Shown here: in pieces, positions 46,126 through 58,763 of the stretch
Position numbering within the stretch: position 1 is the stretch's first letter
Layout: each line of letters begins with the position of its first letter
From: Onchocerca volvulus
Lineage: Eukaryota; Nematoda; Chromadorea; Rhabditida; Onchocercidae
Direction of reading: 5' to 3'
DNA: 64,000 nt
Assembly: GCA_000499405.2 (NCBI GenBank)
Contig: HG738139.1
Location: 1,206,108-1,270,107, forward strand
Program-made: the position numbers and the translations under genes
Notes under the pieces: model-generated
The model's input: the letters and a program-made list of their open reading frames with translations, nothing else
What the model was told of the DNA's origin: nothing
Databases searched by the model: none

Positions 46126-46682
46126 TTTACGGTGGACTTTATTCAGATTGAATTTTGCGATGCTTGTTCATATTTAGATGAAAATATTTTACGACTATTA
46201 CGTACAAATGACTAGAATTCTGTTTGCTTAATCTTACGCCAATTGGTATAAAATTATCTGCTTTGTAACTTTTAATAGACGTAAATATTCCACAAGTTTA
46301 TCATTAGAATATATCGCCAAAAATAAACACACATTATCTTGAAATGTCATTTATGATAGTTTATTTTCAAAATATTTCCTTTAGTTTTATGGATCGGAAA
46401 TGCTTTCCGTCCCCCACATTAATCTGAGTTATTCTCGTTGCATTTATGCATTTCTTCTCAACTTCTATGATAGTCAGAGTTATTTTAGTTTTTTATTGAT
46501 CCGATGTTCCTTAAATCTCAAACGATACTGATTATGATTGCAAGAAGCAATAAAGTCCATCAAAAACATAGGACAGCGGTAATGCGTAATGTAGATTATA
46601 ATAATTCTAGACTGATTTTAAGTAAATGAATTGGAAGAAATCTGATACGAACAATTGAATTAATAATGAAGGTGACGGCTTT
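46126..46682. other. Convergent 3' intergenic spacer
   Basis: Lies between the ends of abcf-3 (plus) and the BTB gene (minus). No gene seen. It should contain both 3' UTRs. Confidence 0.6.
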
Positions 46683-49284
46683 TCATAAGAAACAGCACCA
46701 TTTCTTGCGTTTCATCTCGCGTCGTTTCATTTTTGCGGCGAATACATCGGCTACAACATCACCTGGCACCTGTTATAGAACAAATAAATAACTGCTTCAA
46801 AAATAGCATTCATCTCATCTCATACAAATATTTTTCGTCGCTCACAGACCTACTGTGTGGCGCAAATCGACATATTTCAAAGTATCATAAACAGACAAAA
46901 ATCTAAATGCGCTTTCAGCTTAGTCATATATATCCCTTACATAACACGAAAAGGCTTGCTCGAACGGAAATTTGTTCCTATTAATTTATATACATTACTT
47001 AATCAACGATGGAAGTCAAACTGCTGTTCAAATCACAAGTGGTGTAAGGAGACCAAACATTTTAAGTACGTCACTTGCCTGTGAAAAACGCAATTTTGAT
47101 AGCTCTTCTCGTTTCATAGAGGAAAGTTTGTCGATAAGTAATGTCATAGTTGGAGAATAGCGGTCATGTTCGGCAACGGCACATGCAATTTGGAATAATT
47201 TAATACTTTCCAATGTACTTGCCTATAATGAATAAGTAAGATATTAATTTTATGACTAAAAAATTTTTCAAATTAGTTTGGATATGAAAACAAACATTAA
47301 GACAAAATGACAAAAGAATTTTGAGAGAATCTCCTTTAGAGGTGACTTCTGTCGGTGGTTGCAGAGACTTAATCAGCAATGAATAAATTTTTATGTTGTT
47401 AATTCGGATTGATCTATCTGACTTATAAGAGTTTCATTCACTTTTTAATATTAATTTTCCTGCTAATACTCTACCTGTAGAAAAAAAATATACTGAAACA
47501 TGAAATCAAATTTGTAGCATTTTAAACTATGTCACTACCAATTAAACGTTGATCGAAAATGCTGAATCTAGATAGTTAATATATGCAGTAATATTTTCGA
47601 GTATTTCATCTTCAATTTACCTGTTTAATAATGACTTCTTCACATTTTTCGATCACAGGCTTCATTCCAAAATAATCGGCCATTTTTAAAACAACAACAA
47701 CGTTAGAAACTACAATTTAAAATGTTCAATTCTGTTAAAAAGAAGCTGTTGTAAAAGGATTACAGAGCGATGCTTGCCTAATAGATCGCAATAACACCCT
47801 TTTTCTTTCTTTTTTTTTTTTTTTCAGAAATTCCAGAATAAAAAACAAGAAATCATCAATTTAGACACTGATTACGGCTGATGATTTCCATTTAAAACGA
47901 AATTTCTCTTCAAATATAATGTATGTATTCTTCGCTAAATCTGTAAAGCACTTCTATTTCTCTAATGATTTTTGATTACAGTAAGCCTAATACGTTAACA
48001 GTAATATTTCTATGAAGTTGATCATATTGCAGTTATTATCTAATTTGTTGATGAAGCAGTTAAAATCTGTGAAGTCAGAATAACATCATCGAATAAATAA
48101 TCATCCTACTTTTTACCAAACCTTATCATTTTGCATCTAACAACTGATGTAATTTATTACTACCCTAACTATAATTCGAAGAGCAATTCTAACATAAGGT
48201 CTAAGCGGTAAAAAAAAGAAAAGTATCCGAAGTAACTTGGTAAAAAAAATACGTAAAACAAATCAATTATTACTATTACCTGCCACTGTATTCTGAAAAT
48301 GACAGTAAGATTATCGTATACAATAGGATGAACTATACTACTAGTATTGTAACAATAATATCTTTTTGAGCCATTCCAAAATGTGCCAGTGATAAAGCAT
48401 ATACCTATCAGTACATCTTATATTTGTCACTAACGAATCAACAACTCTCACTAATTTAGAATATGACAACATATCAGATTTTAATTAATTTTATGTTTCT
48501 TTTCCGCCAAAAAAAATAAAATTGAAATCATTGAAGCATAGTTCTTTTCTTTTACTTCTATATCATATTAAAACTTATGGATTAAAATAAAAGGAAGAAC
48601 AAAACAAAAAGTAACCTGTTATGGGTTTGCGAGTGGGACAATAACACACAACTCTCAATAGTTCGATGAAATGTTCATAACTAACTTCATCGTCAAGAGT
48701 TAAATCTTGACCAGCATTTTTACCAAAAAACACCATAACGAAAAAATTTGAAAATTCGGCAAGCCAACCAGGATTCACATACACCGAACGGCCTTAAAGA
48801 TCAAAAAAATTCCAATATGTTTGCATCTCTTACTAATGATATCAATTCTGCTCTACCAACCTGTACTACTTTCTTTCCTCTAGCATGATAAAATTTTGTC
48901 TAGGACTTTCCGTAGCGACACACAAACTTATAGATTAAAAAAAATATATGTATCTGGCTTACATAATAGCTAAAAAAGTTTGATAAATGAAATAAAATAA
49001 TGTTAAGGTATCCGGCACAGTATACAAATATTTTAATTAAAAATTGTCATTTCCCTTTTTTTTACGACCCATTATTGTCTTTTTATCCCATAGCTTGTAC
49101 TAGATTTGCAAGCTTTTTCACCTTCAACAATTACTCGAGCTGATCGAAGTGATGTTGGAGCTGAAAAATCGTCATAAGCACATTTCGCTACTGTTGTCAT
49201 CGTTGAATGAGTTGAATTCGTCAATGAATACATTGCTATTTGATCGACGAGACCAATTACTCTTAAAAAATTATTTTCTTTCAT
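46683..49284 (-). CDS. BTB/POZ-domain protein with C-terminal CaaX-like box
   Basis: Small BTB protein of a nematode-typical type. Five exons: 49122-49284, 48616-48792, 47621-47709, 47079-47222 (or ending 47070), 46683-46769, giving 219 or 222 aa. The BTB fold begins at ARVIVEGRSVYVNPGWLAEF, with FVMVFFGKN and DEVSYEHFIELLRVVCYCP following, then KMADYFGMKPVIEKCEEVII, the usual last helices of the domain; the helical tail (LFQIACAVAEHDRY...) may be BACK-like. The end reads KMKRREMKRKKWCCFL: a polybasic run followed by Cys-Cys-Phe-Leu, a possible prenylation box. BTB proteins often recruit cullin-3, but no partner can be read here. Exon 4 has two possible 5' splice sites: GC-type CAG|GCAAGT at 47078 or GT-type GAC|GTACTT at 47069. 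Met at 49200 (MTTVAK) is an alternative start. Confidence 0.85.
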
Positions 49285-50250
49285 TTTGAATATTACACAT
49301 CGCTAATGTAAAATGGTGGAAGTTTTCGTGATGACAAAGTTTGACCAAGTTTTTCCCGCAAATTCGAGCTGTTTCACCGGTAAATCGCAATATGTGAAAT
49401 TTGGCTTAATTTCGGGCACTTCTTATATACATCACGTAATATTGATTATATTTGCAGACATTCGCCCATACACATACACACGCACATACGCAAATCGAAT
49501 TCGATACAATATCTGTTTACTGAAACGGAATTACGATTTCAATTAATTCGTTACTCAGAGGACTACGATTACCGATCTCAATTAATCCTTTAGTCAGGAG
49601 ACTACAATCACAATCTCACAACATCAAGCATGTAATAGTAATATCTCAAAGTTAAAAAATCAATGAAGACCCAAAAATGCAATCTCACTATTAGCCATAA
49701 TTGCTAATCAGAATTTCAAAATTGATTTCCTTTTTTTTTCTTTTTTTAATTCCAAAGCTTTTCCCTAAAAGGTTGCTTCGATTTTTGTAATCCAATTGAT
49801 TTATTTCTCATCAAATTCATTAAAAAGAAAGTTGAGTAACGGTAATTTTATCGGGGAAGAAATTCTTAGAAATAATATCTCACTCAGATAGACTCAGAAA
49901 AAACCCCCAAAACCTTAAATTTCTTCGCGGCATCACCTCGTATTTTTCATTTTCTCGCTCTCATCATCATTCTTTCTTCCTCTCCATCTTATCTCTCCAA
50001 ATACCACATAAATCTCCGCCTTCTTCTCATTCTCTCTTCTTCACCTAGGAATTACGAATAACGTATCGAGCGAACGTTCGATATGCAAAATAATAAAACG
50101 GATCAAAGGATGTGCTATTTTTGGCCCATTCATTGATAGATCAATAAAATGGTAGTTGTACGTGACTTTAGAAACATCCATTCTTCTCCCGTTATCCTTC
50201 CTTTCTTAACTTTCTCAATCTATCAAATATGTCCTTCAGCATATGCTGTA
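49285..50250. other. 5' flank of the BTB gene, no gene recognised
   Basis: No exon-like frame. A CT-rich patch occurs at about 49940-50045 (TTCTTTCTTCCTCTCCATC and similar). It may hold the BTB gene promoter. Confidence 0.5.
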
Positions 50251-50254
50251 CCTG

Positions 50255-50610
50255 CGTGTTTATGCGAGTCTGTACATGCGTGTCTGCACATACATGTCTG
50301 TATGAGTCTGCACATACATGTCTGTATGAGTCTGTACGTACATGTCTGCACGAGTCTACACATACATGTCTGTACGAGTCTGTACATACATGTCTGTACG
50401 AGTCTGTACATACATGTCTGCACGAGTCTACACATACATATCTGTACGAGTCTGTACATGCATGTCTGCACGAGTCTGTACATGCGTATCTGCTCGAGTT
50501 AGTAGATGCGTGTCTGTATGAATTTATACACACATGTCTGTATATGCGTGTTTGTACAAGTCTGCACGAGTCTGCATGATGCATGCCAGCACGAATCTGC
50601 AATGCATATG
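50255..50610. repeat. 24-bp minisatellite (about 14 units)
   Basis: Tandem units of the form CATGTCTG(T/C)ACGAGTCTGTA followed by CATA, 24 bases long, each built from two related 12-mers. The middle units (50340-50480) are nearly identical; the edges are degenerate. Because 24 is a multiple of three and the unit lacks stops, several frames are open on both strands and give octapeptide repeats (for example TDSYRHVC on the minus strand). No splice sites, start context or domain supports coding, so it is called a repeat. Confidence 0.9.
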
Positions 50611-51365
50611 TGTATGCACGCTAAATGAATTAAACTGTAATTGCAGATGAAAGTAAGTAATCGCTCGATTACATGAAAAATTCCTTTGTTGCTCATTCCG
50701 CTGTGGCAACAAAAGATCGTCTCCGCCCCAAAAGGAATACGGTAGCAGCAATATTGATATGTACGCATGGCAGAACAGAATTAATCATCTTTTCTCTCTA
50801 GTGCTAGTCAATTACCAATTAGGAACTTTCGGCAAGGTCATAGGTCACGAGAGGGTATTCGATTGTTCGCAACAAACTTTTTCCATTTCAATTCTAATTC
50901 TTTTGTTGCTTGTAGTTCCATCTGTTTTGATTTATTGTTTGCACATAATCTTTCATTTATGTACGTGTTGAAGATGGGCATGATATACTTTATGTGATTA
51001 CTAAGAGTAAAATGATATGTATCTGTGGTGTTTTAAAAGGAAATATCATCACTCTATCAGATGCAATCATTTTCTACGCCAAGTTTTGGCGTACTTTGAT
51101 AATTTATTTGTAGATATGTGTATGTTTTGCATGTGATTTATTAATGTTTTTAATGAAATCTTTCTCTTGCATAACATATTCATCTACTTTTTCATCTCAT
51201 TTCTTGTTTTTTTTTTTTACATCAAGTTAAGGTAGTATTTATCTAATCTAATAATGCTTTTTCTAATTTTACCGCATACAACAACTCTTTTTTATCTAAT
51301 TTTTATATTTCATTTATTGTTATCAGCAAGAGTTTGCTTATCAGTGTCGCTTCTTTTTTTTTCAG

Positions 51366-51455
51366 ATGCCTATCAAATAGTTATGGAAATTATCGAAGTT
51401 CGATTGCCTACCAGCACGAATTAATGAATGATATTGAAGCACGGATGGATAAGGT
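51366..51455 (+). other. Orphan exon-like segment
   Basis: Bounded by a strong acceptor (TTTTTTTTTCAG) and a possible donor (AAG|GTTTAA). One frame is open throughout, starting in phase 2, and reads CLSNSYGNYRSSIAYQHELM then NDIEARMDK. It cannot be joined in frame to the first daz-1 coding exon. It could be an upstream exon of an alternative transcript or chance. Confidence 0.25.
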
Positions 51456-52744
51456 TTAAGATATATTTTAGGTGGAATTTGCTGGAAGTGAAGTCATCAT
51501 TATTCTCTTTTTTTTTTCAGTGACTCCAATACACTGAGCAAAGTTTGAATAGTAATCATAAAATGTTTAATGAGATTATAGCAGTGAAATAAAGTAAGAA
51601 AATGAATTTTGAAATTCGGAAATGTGATCTTCCTTCAAATGATGTTAATTATTTGTTATTTCTGAGGAAAAGTAGTGATTAAATATTGCTATAATATTTG
51701 GAAAAGAGAAATCTTTTGTCTTAAGCATATAAAAAAGTTGTCAGAATTTCTCGGTATTTCTGAGAATTTCAGATTTGTTCTTCTGCAACTACATGATTCA
51801 AACTCTTAACATTGCTCTCATTATACAAAAAAATATTGGCTAAATGTTTGGCATATTAGTTTAGTATTTGTTGATAATGATAATTTGATGTTCCCAGTTA
51901 TATCTTCTGATCATTAAGGGGAGGAGAAATTAGAGAAGGAAGTGTTGGACGATGATGACAAAGGCGGGAATACAGCTCATTTTCTCGGCAATAATTACAC
52001 AGCATAAATTGTAGTTGATGTGATGTGTTTGGTTACGGTGGAATTTGATCTAATATTTTGCTCCATTTGCTGATTGATGTATTGATCTACCAATCCATCT
52101 AACAATTTTACTGAGAAATTGTTCAAATAGGGTAAAGTAACAGCGAGAAACAGAATATACAAGCAAATTGGGACACATTCGGATATATCTTGAAAGTAAT
52201 TTATTGCTCTATAAATTCATCTAGTTACGCGATGTAAGCGTAAGATGAAATTAGAGGTGTAACCCATTGTCTGTCGGAAGCTTATGTCCTGAAAGTTAGT
52301 AATGCGATGAGGTGAAGTTAGACGTTTTCTATTGTTTCGTAACGTGAGACTGGAATCCGTATCTTATCAATTATTTATGCACAGTGAAACGATCTGGATA
52401 TACTCTTAATTATTATTAGGAATAGATTTGATGGGGTAGTCTGATGAATATTGAATAATAAATATCCTTGATGTAATTAATGTATCACTTGAAAGGGTCA
52501 TTTTTATTTTAGTTCATTTTATTATGCAGTATATTATGATCCGTTCAGGAAATAGTACTGTATTCTCCGCAAAAGTTGCTAAATTCGAAACTGCTTGATT
52601 TTCTGTTCAAATACCAATTTGCTATACTGCATTTTTTTAAACTTCGCGAAAAAATGAAACCATTCTTGGTGTCTATTACGAAATTTTAATCGGTAATATC
52701 GTGATTAAAGATGTTTAACTTGATGAAATCAATTTTTGTGAATT

Positions 52745-52746
52745 AG
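52745..52746 (+). promoter_or_regulatory. Candidate spliced-leader acceptor of daz-1
   Basis: TTTTTGTGAATTAG followed by ATTTGAG and the first of three ATG codons (52754). In-frame reading upstream is blocked, so either trans-splicing or a 5' UTR intron ends here. Confidence 0.4.
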
Positions 52747-52753
52747 ATTTGAG

Positions 52754-55713
52754 ATGATGATGAGCCCAGCTTTCGCAACGACTTTGGCATATGATCCTAC
52801 TGGCAATCCATATCAAATGACATATCCGGCCGGTGCAACAGTTTATCCGGCGGCAGCCACACCTTTTTCGATTCCTGCTGCGGTTGATTCACGTACATTT
52901 GAGATGATACCACATCGAATTTTTGTTGGTGGATTTCCAGCTACCGTAAGTTTTGTCTGTTTTGAATTTCATCTCTTTTTTTCAGTAATTTAGGAAGTAC
53001 TTTTCTTATTTTATGTGTGTTTTTTCATCCGAACTGTGCATTTATTCCATTTGGCTCAATTAATTGAATATTTAAAATATGTCGACCAGTTAATTTCTCA
53101 CATCATTTATTTGCTCGTTCACTTAATCTCATTCATTCACCGTTTGTTTTCGCATACATTGAACTGGATTATTTGCAGACAACAGAACTTGATTTGCGTT
53201 TGTTTTTTGAAAAATTTGGTCATGTTCGTGAAGCGAAAGTAATTCGTAGTAGTGAGGGGACATCTAAAGGTTATGGTTTTATAACATTTGATACAGAGGA
53301 TGAAGCAAGAACTGTCATGCAAATTAATGCGGTAAGACATATTGATTAAATCCTCTTATATGTCCTATGAACAATGATTTTTAAAGTAAATTTGAGAATT
53401 CTAAACGAATACTCATATTTCACCATCATTTGGCAGAACCAGGAAGCGGAAAAGTTCGAATTTAAAGGACGTCGATTAAATCTTGGACCGGCTATTCGCC
53501 GTATGATTCATGGGCCGCGTTTCACACCAGGTAATTTTAATTTATATCATCAGTTCTATGTAAATACAAATGAAGTTTCTAGAAATTTATTAGAGTAATT
53601 AGACGGGAGTATTAATTAATGAAATCATGAAAATCAGAGTTGAAGATGTGATCATTTAGATTTTCGACACCAGGCGATTTTAATTTATGTCAATTGTATG
53701 TAAATGAAATTAATGATTTCAGCTAATATCTCTATTATTATTCGTAGCTCCTACTGAAAAGAATATTTTCGTTCGAAAAATAACCTGTGTTTGATAAAGA
53801 AAAACGAATTTCGAAATACTATTAAACTTTATTCCAAATTTTTATGTCGCTGTGACATATATTGAGAATTATTTCTTTTTGATACTTAATCGATCAGACA
53901 CATATTAACAGAGTTACAGTCAATGGAAATGCAATTAAGATAGATCAATCTAAAATGCTGTTTCTTGTAGATTATGCTATCGCAACACCAACGGGACAAT
54001 TACTTACTACATCAACATTTGGAGGGCTTACCTATGCATTCTCACAGTCACCGTTTGTTGTGATGCAACCACCAAATCATGTACAATCATTCGTCTACTC
54101 GCCAGTTTCTACTGTTGCACCAACACAGTACACACTTCCGAATACTGTAAGATTTTCTCTTTTTTTTGTGGAAAACGAAAGCACAGAGCTTTTTCCAAAT
54201 TGCCGATATTTAATACGGATAGCATTGTTATATGTTATTAGAAGGAAGGCTATTGGAAAGTTGTTGTAATGTGTAAAGAAAAGTGAGGTTTTTTGTTTTT
54301 TTCGCAGGATGCGGGAAATAACAGACCGCAGCAATTCGTTGCAAACAACGGCACAGCACCGATGATGCTTGTACCGAATAATGGTAATACGATAAGTCCA
54401 CATGATTCTCCGCGTGCGAATGGTATCGGTGGACAACCGCAAGCAATTAATGGTTCGGTGCGTATTCCAGCTGTTGGACAACCACCACTTCAGCAGACGT
54501 TTGTAGGCATGCAGCAAATAGCGCAAGTAACTACTCAACCGCTTACACCAGTTAGTATTGTTTACAAATATTGTTAAAGGAATGAAACGTACTGTACAAT
54601 TTAATTATATGTTTGTTGTTTCAGATGACACCTTCAGTTGCTACACAACGTGCAGCGCTTTTTCCACCGACAGCCACATATTATGCGCCAACTGCTCCCG
54701 TTAACGATATGACTCATTATTCGCAAATGACTGCGCCAACATATTTTTTTGCTCCTGCTGGATATCAAACTGTTTGTTGTGCTTATTTTGTTATTTATCT
54801 TTTCTTTTCGAAATTACTACATTTCCTTCATCATAATTTAGTTCAGTTTCGGAATTCTTCGCATTACTCATTCATATCTGCTAGAAACAATAAATACTTG
54901 TAGGAAGTAATAAAATACTATTTTTAAGAATGAAAATAAGGGAAATTATTAGAATTGACAGATAACACGCTAAAAACAGTAAGAATAATATCAATTTGCA
55001 AAAATAGTGGTTTTAGTTAAATGTGTTTTTATATATTTTTAAAAAAAAATATTGATTTTTAAAAAAAGTAATAATTAAATAGATTGATGGAAATGGACAA
55101 ACTGCTGCGATGGCGCTTCCAGTACCAAATCCGATTCAATTGGTGCCGCAGCCGATAACACCACAGACTCCGCAGACATGTTTCTATGAGGAAAATATTG
55201 GTGGCTGGCAAAATCCAACCGAAGTATTTCCGTTTTTCGGATTTTTATTCTGGATACTTCGAAAAAAAATTTTATTGCACTCCAGAAATAATATGAAAAA
55301 TTTTTTGAATTAATAAAAAGGATTAGCTATATTGTATTATTAGTAATTGGTACGATTCTTTTTAGATTCGTCCTACAAGTACCCCTCGACGGAGTCCGAT
55401 GAAGTCGATGGTATCACTTTCAAATCAACTTGGTCAAGTTAGTCTGCAGCACTATGGTGAGCAATTTTTTTGATAGGCTGTCAAAAGCTGTTGTTACTTC
55501 AGTTACTTAATAAGTTATCGACCTTTTGTTACTCAACAGTGATTGGACGGTTTCAAAATAGCTTTCCGGAAAATGCAGTTATATTTTAAGTAGGATGTCT
55601 GTTGTTACTTGAGAATGATAAGATGATGATAATGACGATGCAGTGCATTTGCAGAGCGCAAGGAGTGTCAACAAGGAGGGAATACTGCAACTACTAATAA
55701 ACCATTCCCATGA
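52754..55713 (+). CDS. daz-1: DAZ-family RNA-binding protein
   Basis: Germline translational regulator related to Boule/DAZL; in C. elegans daz-1 is needed for oogenesis. Nine exons join to 431 aa: 52754-52945, 53179-53331, 53437-53530, 53971-54146, 54308-54550, 54625-54771, 55083-55223, 55366-55456, 55655-55713. A single RRM spans about residues 53-140: RNP2 RIFVGGFP, RNP1 KGYGFITF (94-101), then the family-diagnostic KGRRLNLGPAIRR. The remainder is rich in Gln, Pro, Thr, Asn and Tyr (DYAIATPTGQLL, TQYTLPNT, QQTFVGMQQIAQ), consistent with a disordered, possibly DAZ-motif-like tail. Exon 8 could instead read through to a stop a few codons past the donor (YGEQFF-stop), giving a slightly shorter end. 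The first ATG of three is chosen; the N-terminus upstream is unproven. Confidence 0.92.
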
Positions 55714-56291
55714 ATTAAATGTCAGTCAGCGAAAGTTGGGCATTTGTATGTGCATTTATAAAAAGTCTTTGCAATAGGTTGTATCTTGCCGTTTATTTCA
55801 TTTATTATGCATGATAAATATTATAATAATAGTTTTTAATTTTTTTTCGTCAAGTCTGAGCACGTTCGACGTTCTTAAATTTTAGATGAATCTTTTTTTG
55901 CGCACACTTCTTTTTATCAAAGTCAGATTAAGTTCTTATCCGAATGTCTGTTTTATTGTTTCTCTGCATTATATCTTGTGTCTATAGCAATGCGCTTTTA
56001 TCTTTGATATTAAAATGACAATATTTTGTTGCGATGTACATGACTTGATTATTTCATTTCATCCCATAATTTATGATTTTTATAATTGTATCCGAAATGA
56101 ATATTGTTAAATTTTTGATCATATTTTCCAGTATTGCTGTCATTTTGATTCCAAGCGGATGTGTCTTCATCTCATTTCGGCAGTCATTCTTCCTTTTCAA
56201 TTATATTCAAAGATTACATGAAGACTTGCCGATCCAATTACTTTTAATATAAAGAGTCACATGTTTTATAGTAGATGCTTTATGTGGCTCC

Positions 56292-56338
<47 letters not shown>

Positions 56339-57359
56339 GCGAAAGTTTATATTTTGTGAACAGCATTGTGTATGTCGTACTCTATGTTGTTTATGTAAGT
56401 TGAAAAAATTAATAAATGTTTTTTAATAATTTTACTACAAAAAGTAGAACATTTAATTAGATGGAAACGTGAACTTGATAAAGTTCGATTTTCGACATCG
56501 TTAAGGAATAGTGGATGCATTCTATCTCAGCGATCTTAAATTTTAGGCTAAATATCGTAAATGTGATCTGTTTGGATGATTTATTTATTTTAAGAAGAAA
56601 TTTCAAAGAAGTGTAAAGTAATTTTGGAGTTGGCAAACCATTGTGGATTTGCGAGAAAAGAAATATATCTTGACATTAGTCGATGAAACGTATATTTCGC
56701 AGGGAAAAAAAATTGCATCATTCTTATACGTTGGCAGCATTTCGAATTTGAAAGCATTCAATATCATATGTAGGTTGGAGCCTACTGTAAGCAGCTTATT
56801 AGTTGAAATAGCATGAAAGCATGGATGAAGAAACTAACTGCAACACGTTGAAATTTGAATTTTGAATATGTTCATGCAACATACATGTATGACGTGAAAA
56901 ATGATTGAACATAGTGTTAAGAAGAAATTAAGTATGGAGGAAGCTGAAATTGATTTCTGTTTAAGATTTAAAAACTGTAATCAATTTTTAATTGAATGAA
57001 CGAAGTGGACTATGAAAAAATGGAAATTGCCTCATTCGGCGATAGAAACCCAAAAACGTAACGTCAGTTATCGCCAAAATACGCATTGCGATAAAAACAA
57101 CAAATAACGAAATTGTACCTCTGATAGTTACAGTTGTTAATTACCTAACGAGTCAGCTGCAAATTATTCCTGTAAATCAGTGCAATGTGGCATTTATATC
57201 GACTCAATTGCCACGAGAAGATATGGCGGGATTTGGCAGAAATTTGACACAATTATTGGAACTGATTTTTTTTTTTTTTCAAATTCATTCAATTTGACAA
57301 AGCTCACGCAATGAGCTCAAGATTCTCTGTAGTTAATGCAATAGTTTTTTTTTTTTTCT
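55714..57359. other. daz-1 3' flank
   Basis: Probably includes the daz-1 3' UTR. A candidate AATAAA is at 56411-56416. A run of 39 T lies at 56299-56337. No gene or LTR is recognisable, so the retroelement that follows lacks a visible 5' LTR. Confidence 0.5.
56299..56337. repeat. T39 homopolymer
   Basis: Uninterrupted run of 39 T, the longest homopolymer in the window. Its true length is uncertain in any assembly. Confidence 0.9.
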
Positions 57360-57425
57360 GGTAGCTGGAAGCGGCCACATAAGCAAATTCCGAGAAAGCA
57401 ATTTCAAAGAGTTCCTCGATTCAGC

Positions 57426-58221
57426 GAAATTGCATATGCAGGAGATAATTGTATACAAGGTGCTGCCAGTAACCTAGAAATCGACACAGAGAACCGTAGT
57501 ATTGAGAGCAAAAACAAGAGCATAATTACACCTACGAAAACCATAAATCCAGACATTGATCGATTCTGGAAATTAGAAATCATAGGCATACAAAAAAATC
57601 CAAATCTTCACGATGTCGAACAAATGTTAAAGAAGTTAAGAGAAAACATCACGAAAGTCAATGGTAGATATCAAGTTGCGTTGCCATAAAAAGAAACGAA
57701 ATACAAGTTAAACGACAACTTTGGTTTATGTTTTGGCCGATTAAAAACGTTGGTCAGGAGACTTCGAAATAACGAACAATTGATCCTGAAGTACAGTGAA
57801 ATAATTCAAGAACAACTACAATTCAATATTATTAAAAAAAAAATAACTCCAGAAATGGATCGGGTTAACGTTATTCATTATCTACCTCAGCATGAAGTTA
57901 TAACATCAAACAAGGCCACAACGAAGGTTAGAATTATCTAATGCTTTATCTCACTCAAAGGGAATGAAAAGTTCAAATCATGTCTTATATCGTGACCCAG
58001 TAACACTTCTTATATCGTGACCCAGTAACACATTTAGTGGGAATATTCGATTCCGAATGATGGAAAATGTCAGAATAGCAGATATCGAAAAGGCTTATTT
58101 GCAATTAGAATTACTCCCAGCCGAAAGGAACTGCACTCGATTCCTTTGGTTAAAGGATGTCGGAGGACAAATAATGGAAGATAATATTGAATATTACCGT
58201 TTCCAACGGGTTCCATCTTGA
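57426..58221 (+). pseudogene. BEL/Pao pol: N-terminal region and start of reverse transcriptase
   Basis: A frame from 57426 carries DIDRFWKLEIIGIQ and NGRYQVALP and stops at 57690. In later frames come FGLCFGRLKTL, EIIQEQL, VNVIHYLPQHEVI and TTKVRI, then ADIEKAYLQLEL and FLWLKD (58080-58170), ending YRFQRVPS-stop near 58221. These are the usual landmarks between protease and the palm of BEL/Pao reverse transcriptase. A 25-base tandem duplication (CTTATATCGTGACCCAGTAA unit) at about 57981-58031 breaks the frame. The aspartic protease is not recognisable. Confidence 0.75.
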
Positions 58222-58763
58222 GTAATATCGTCAAACTTCTTGCTTGCTCTTGAAATTAGCAAAAATCTCTATGTCGATAACATTATCTTGCCAACCAGGT
58301 ATACCAAAGAAGCTCTTGGAGAATACAGAGAAATGAAAACTATTTTTGAAGACGCTTCGATAAATATTAGAGAATTTCTGTCCAATGACAAGAAATTTAA
58401 TGCCAAATTTCCCGCGCGAGATCGAGTCGAAATAAATCTAACCAAAAATATTCGTGGTATTTATTGGAACCCCAATGATAACGTCATTCGAATAAATCCA
58501 AACCTTGGAATGACGATCGCGATCCCGCCAAACGAATAATCTTGCAATTCTTAGCTTCGCAATATGATCCTTTAGGATTTTTAACTTTTTGTATTTTGCC
58601 AATCAAATTATTCCTTCAAAGTCTTTGGAAGAAGCAAGTTGATTGGGATCAATCACTAAGCGGTGAAGATAACGAAATTTTAGAAGATCTAACATGCATA
58701 TGGCCCGCAAACATGAAAGAATTGTCACGCGCAGCAATTACCCTACAGATTCAACAACATTGA
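58222..58763 (+). pseudogene. BEL/Pao reverse transcriptase palm and linker, mutated
   Basis: Continues the polymerase with ISSNFLLALEISKNLYVDNI. The catalytic YVDD box is YVDN here (58270-58281), so the second aspartate is lost. About 25 residues normally found between ISSxFLL and the LALEIxxNLYVDD phrase are missing. FPARDRVEINLTKNIRGIYWN and [19 protein letters not shown] follow, the family's post-RT segment. Confidence 0.75.

Larger units (their letters stand above)
50611..52746. other. Region upstream of daz-1
   Basis: No certain gene. One exon-like segment (51366-51455) is listed separately. The rest may be promoter, upstream untranslated exons or introns of daz-1. Confidence 0.45.

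Noticed and set aside
50192..50602. 136-codon repetitive protein gene
   Set aside because: The open frame follows from the 24-bp stop-free unit; several other frames are open too.
50255..50610. CRISPR-like array
   Set aside because: Units are contiguous without unique spacers, and the context is eukaryotic; it is a minisatellite.
54095..54538. 147-codon minus-strand frame
   Set aside because: Antisense to daz-1 exons 4 and 5; no family resemblance.
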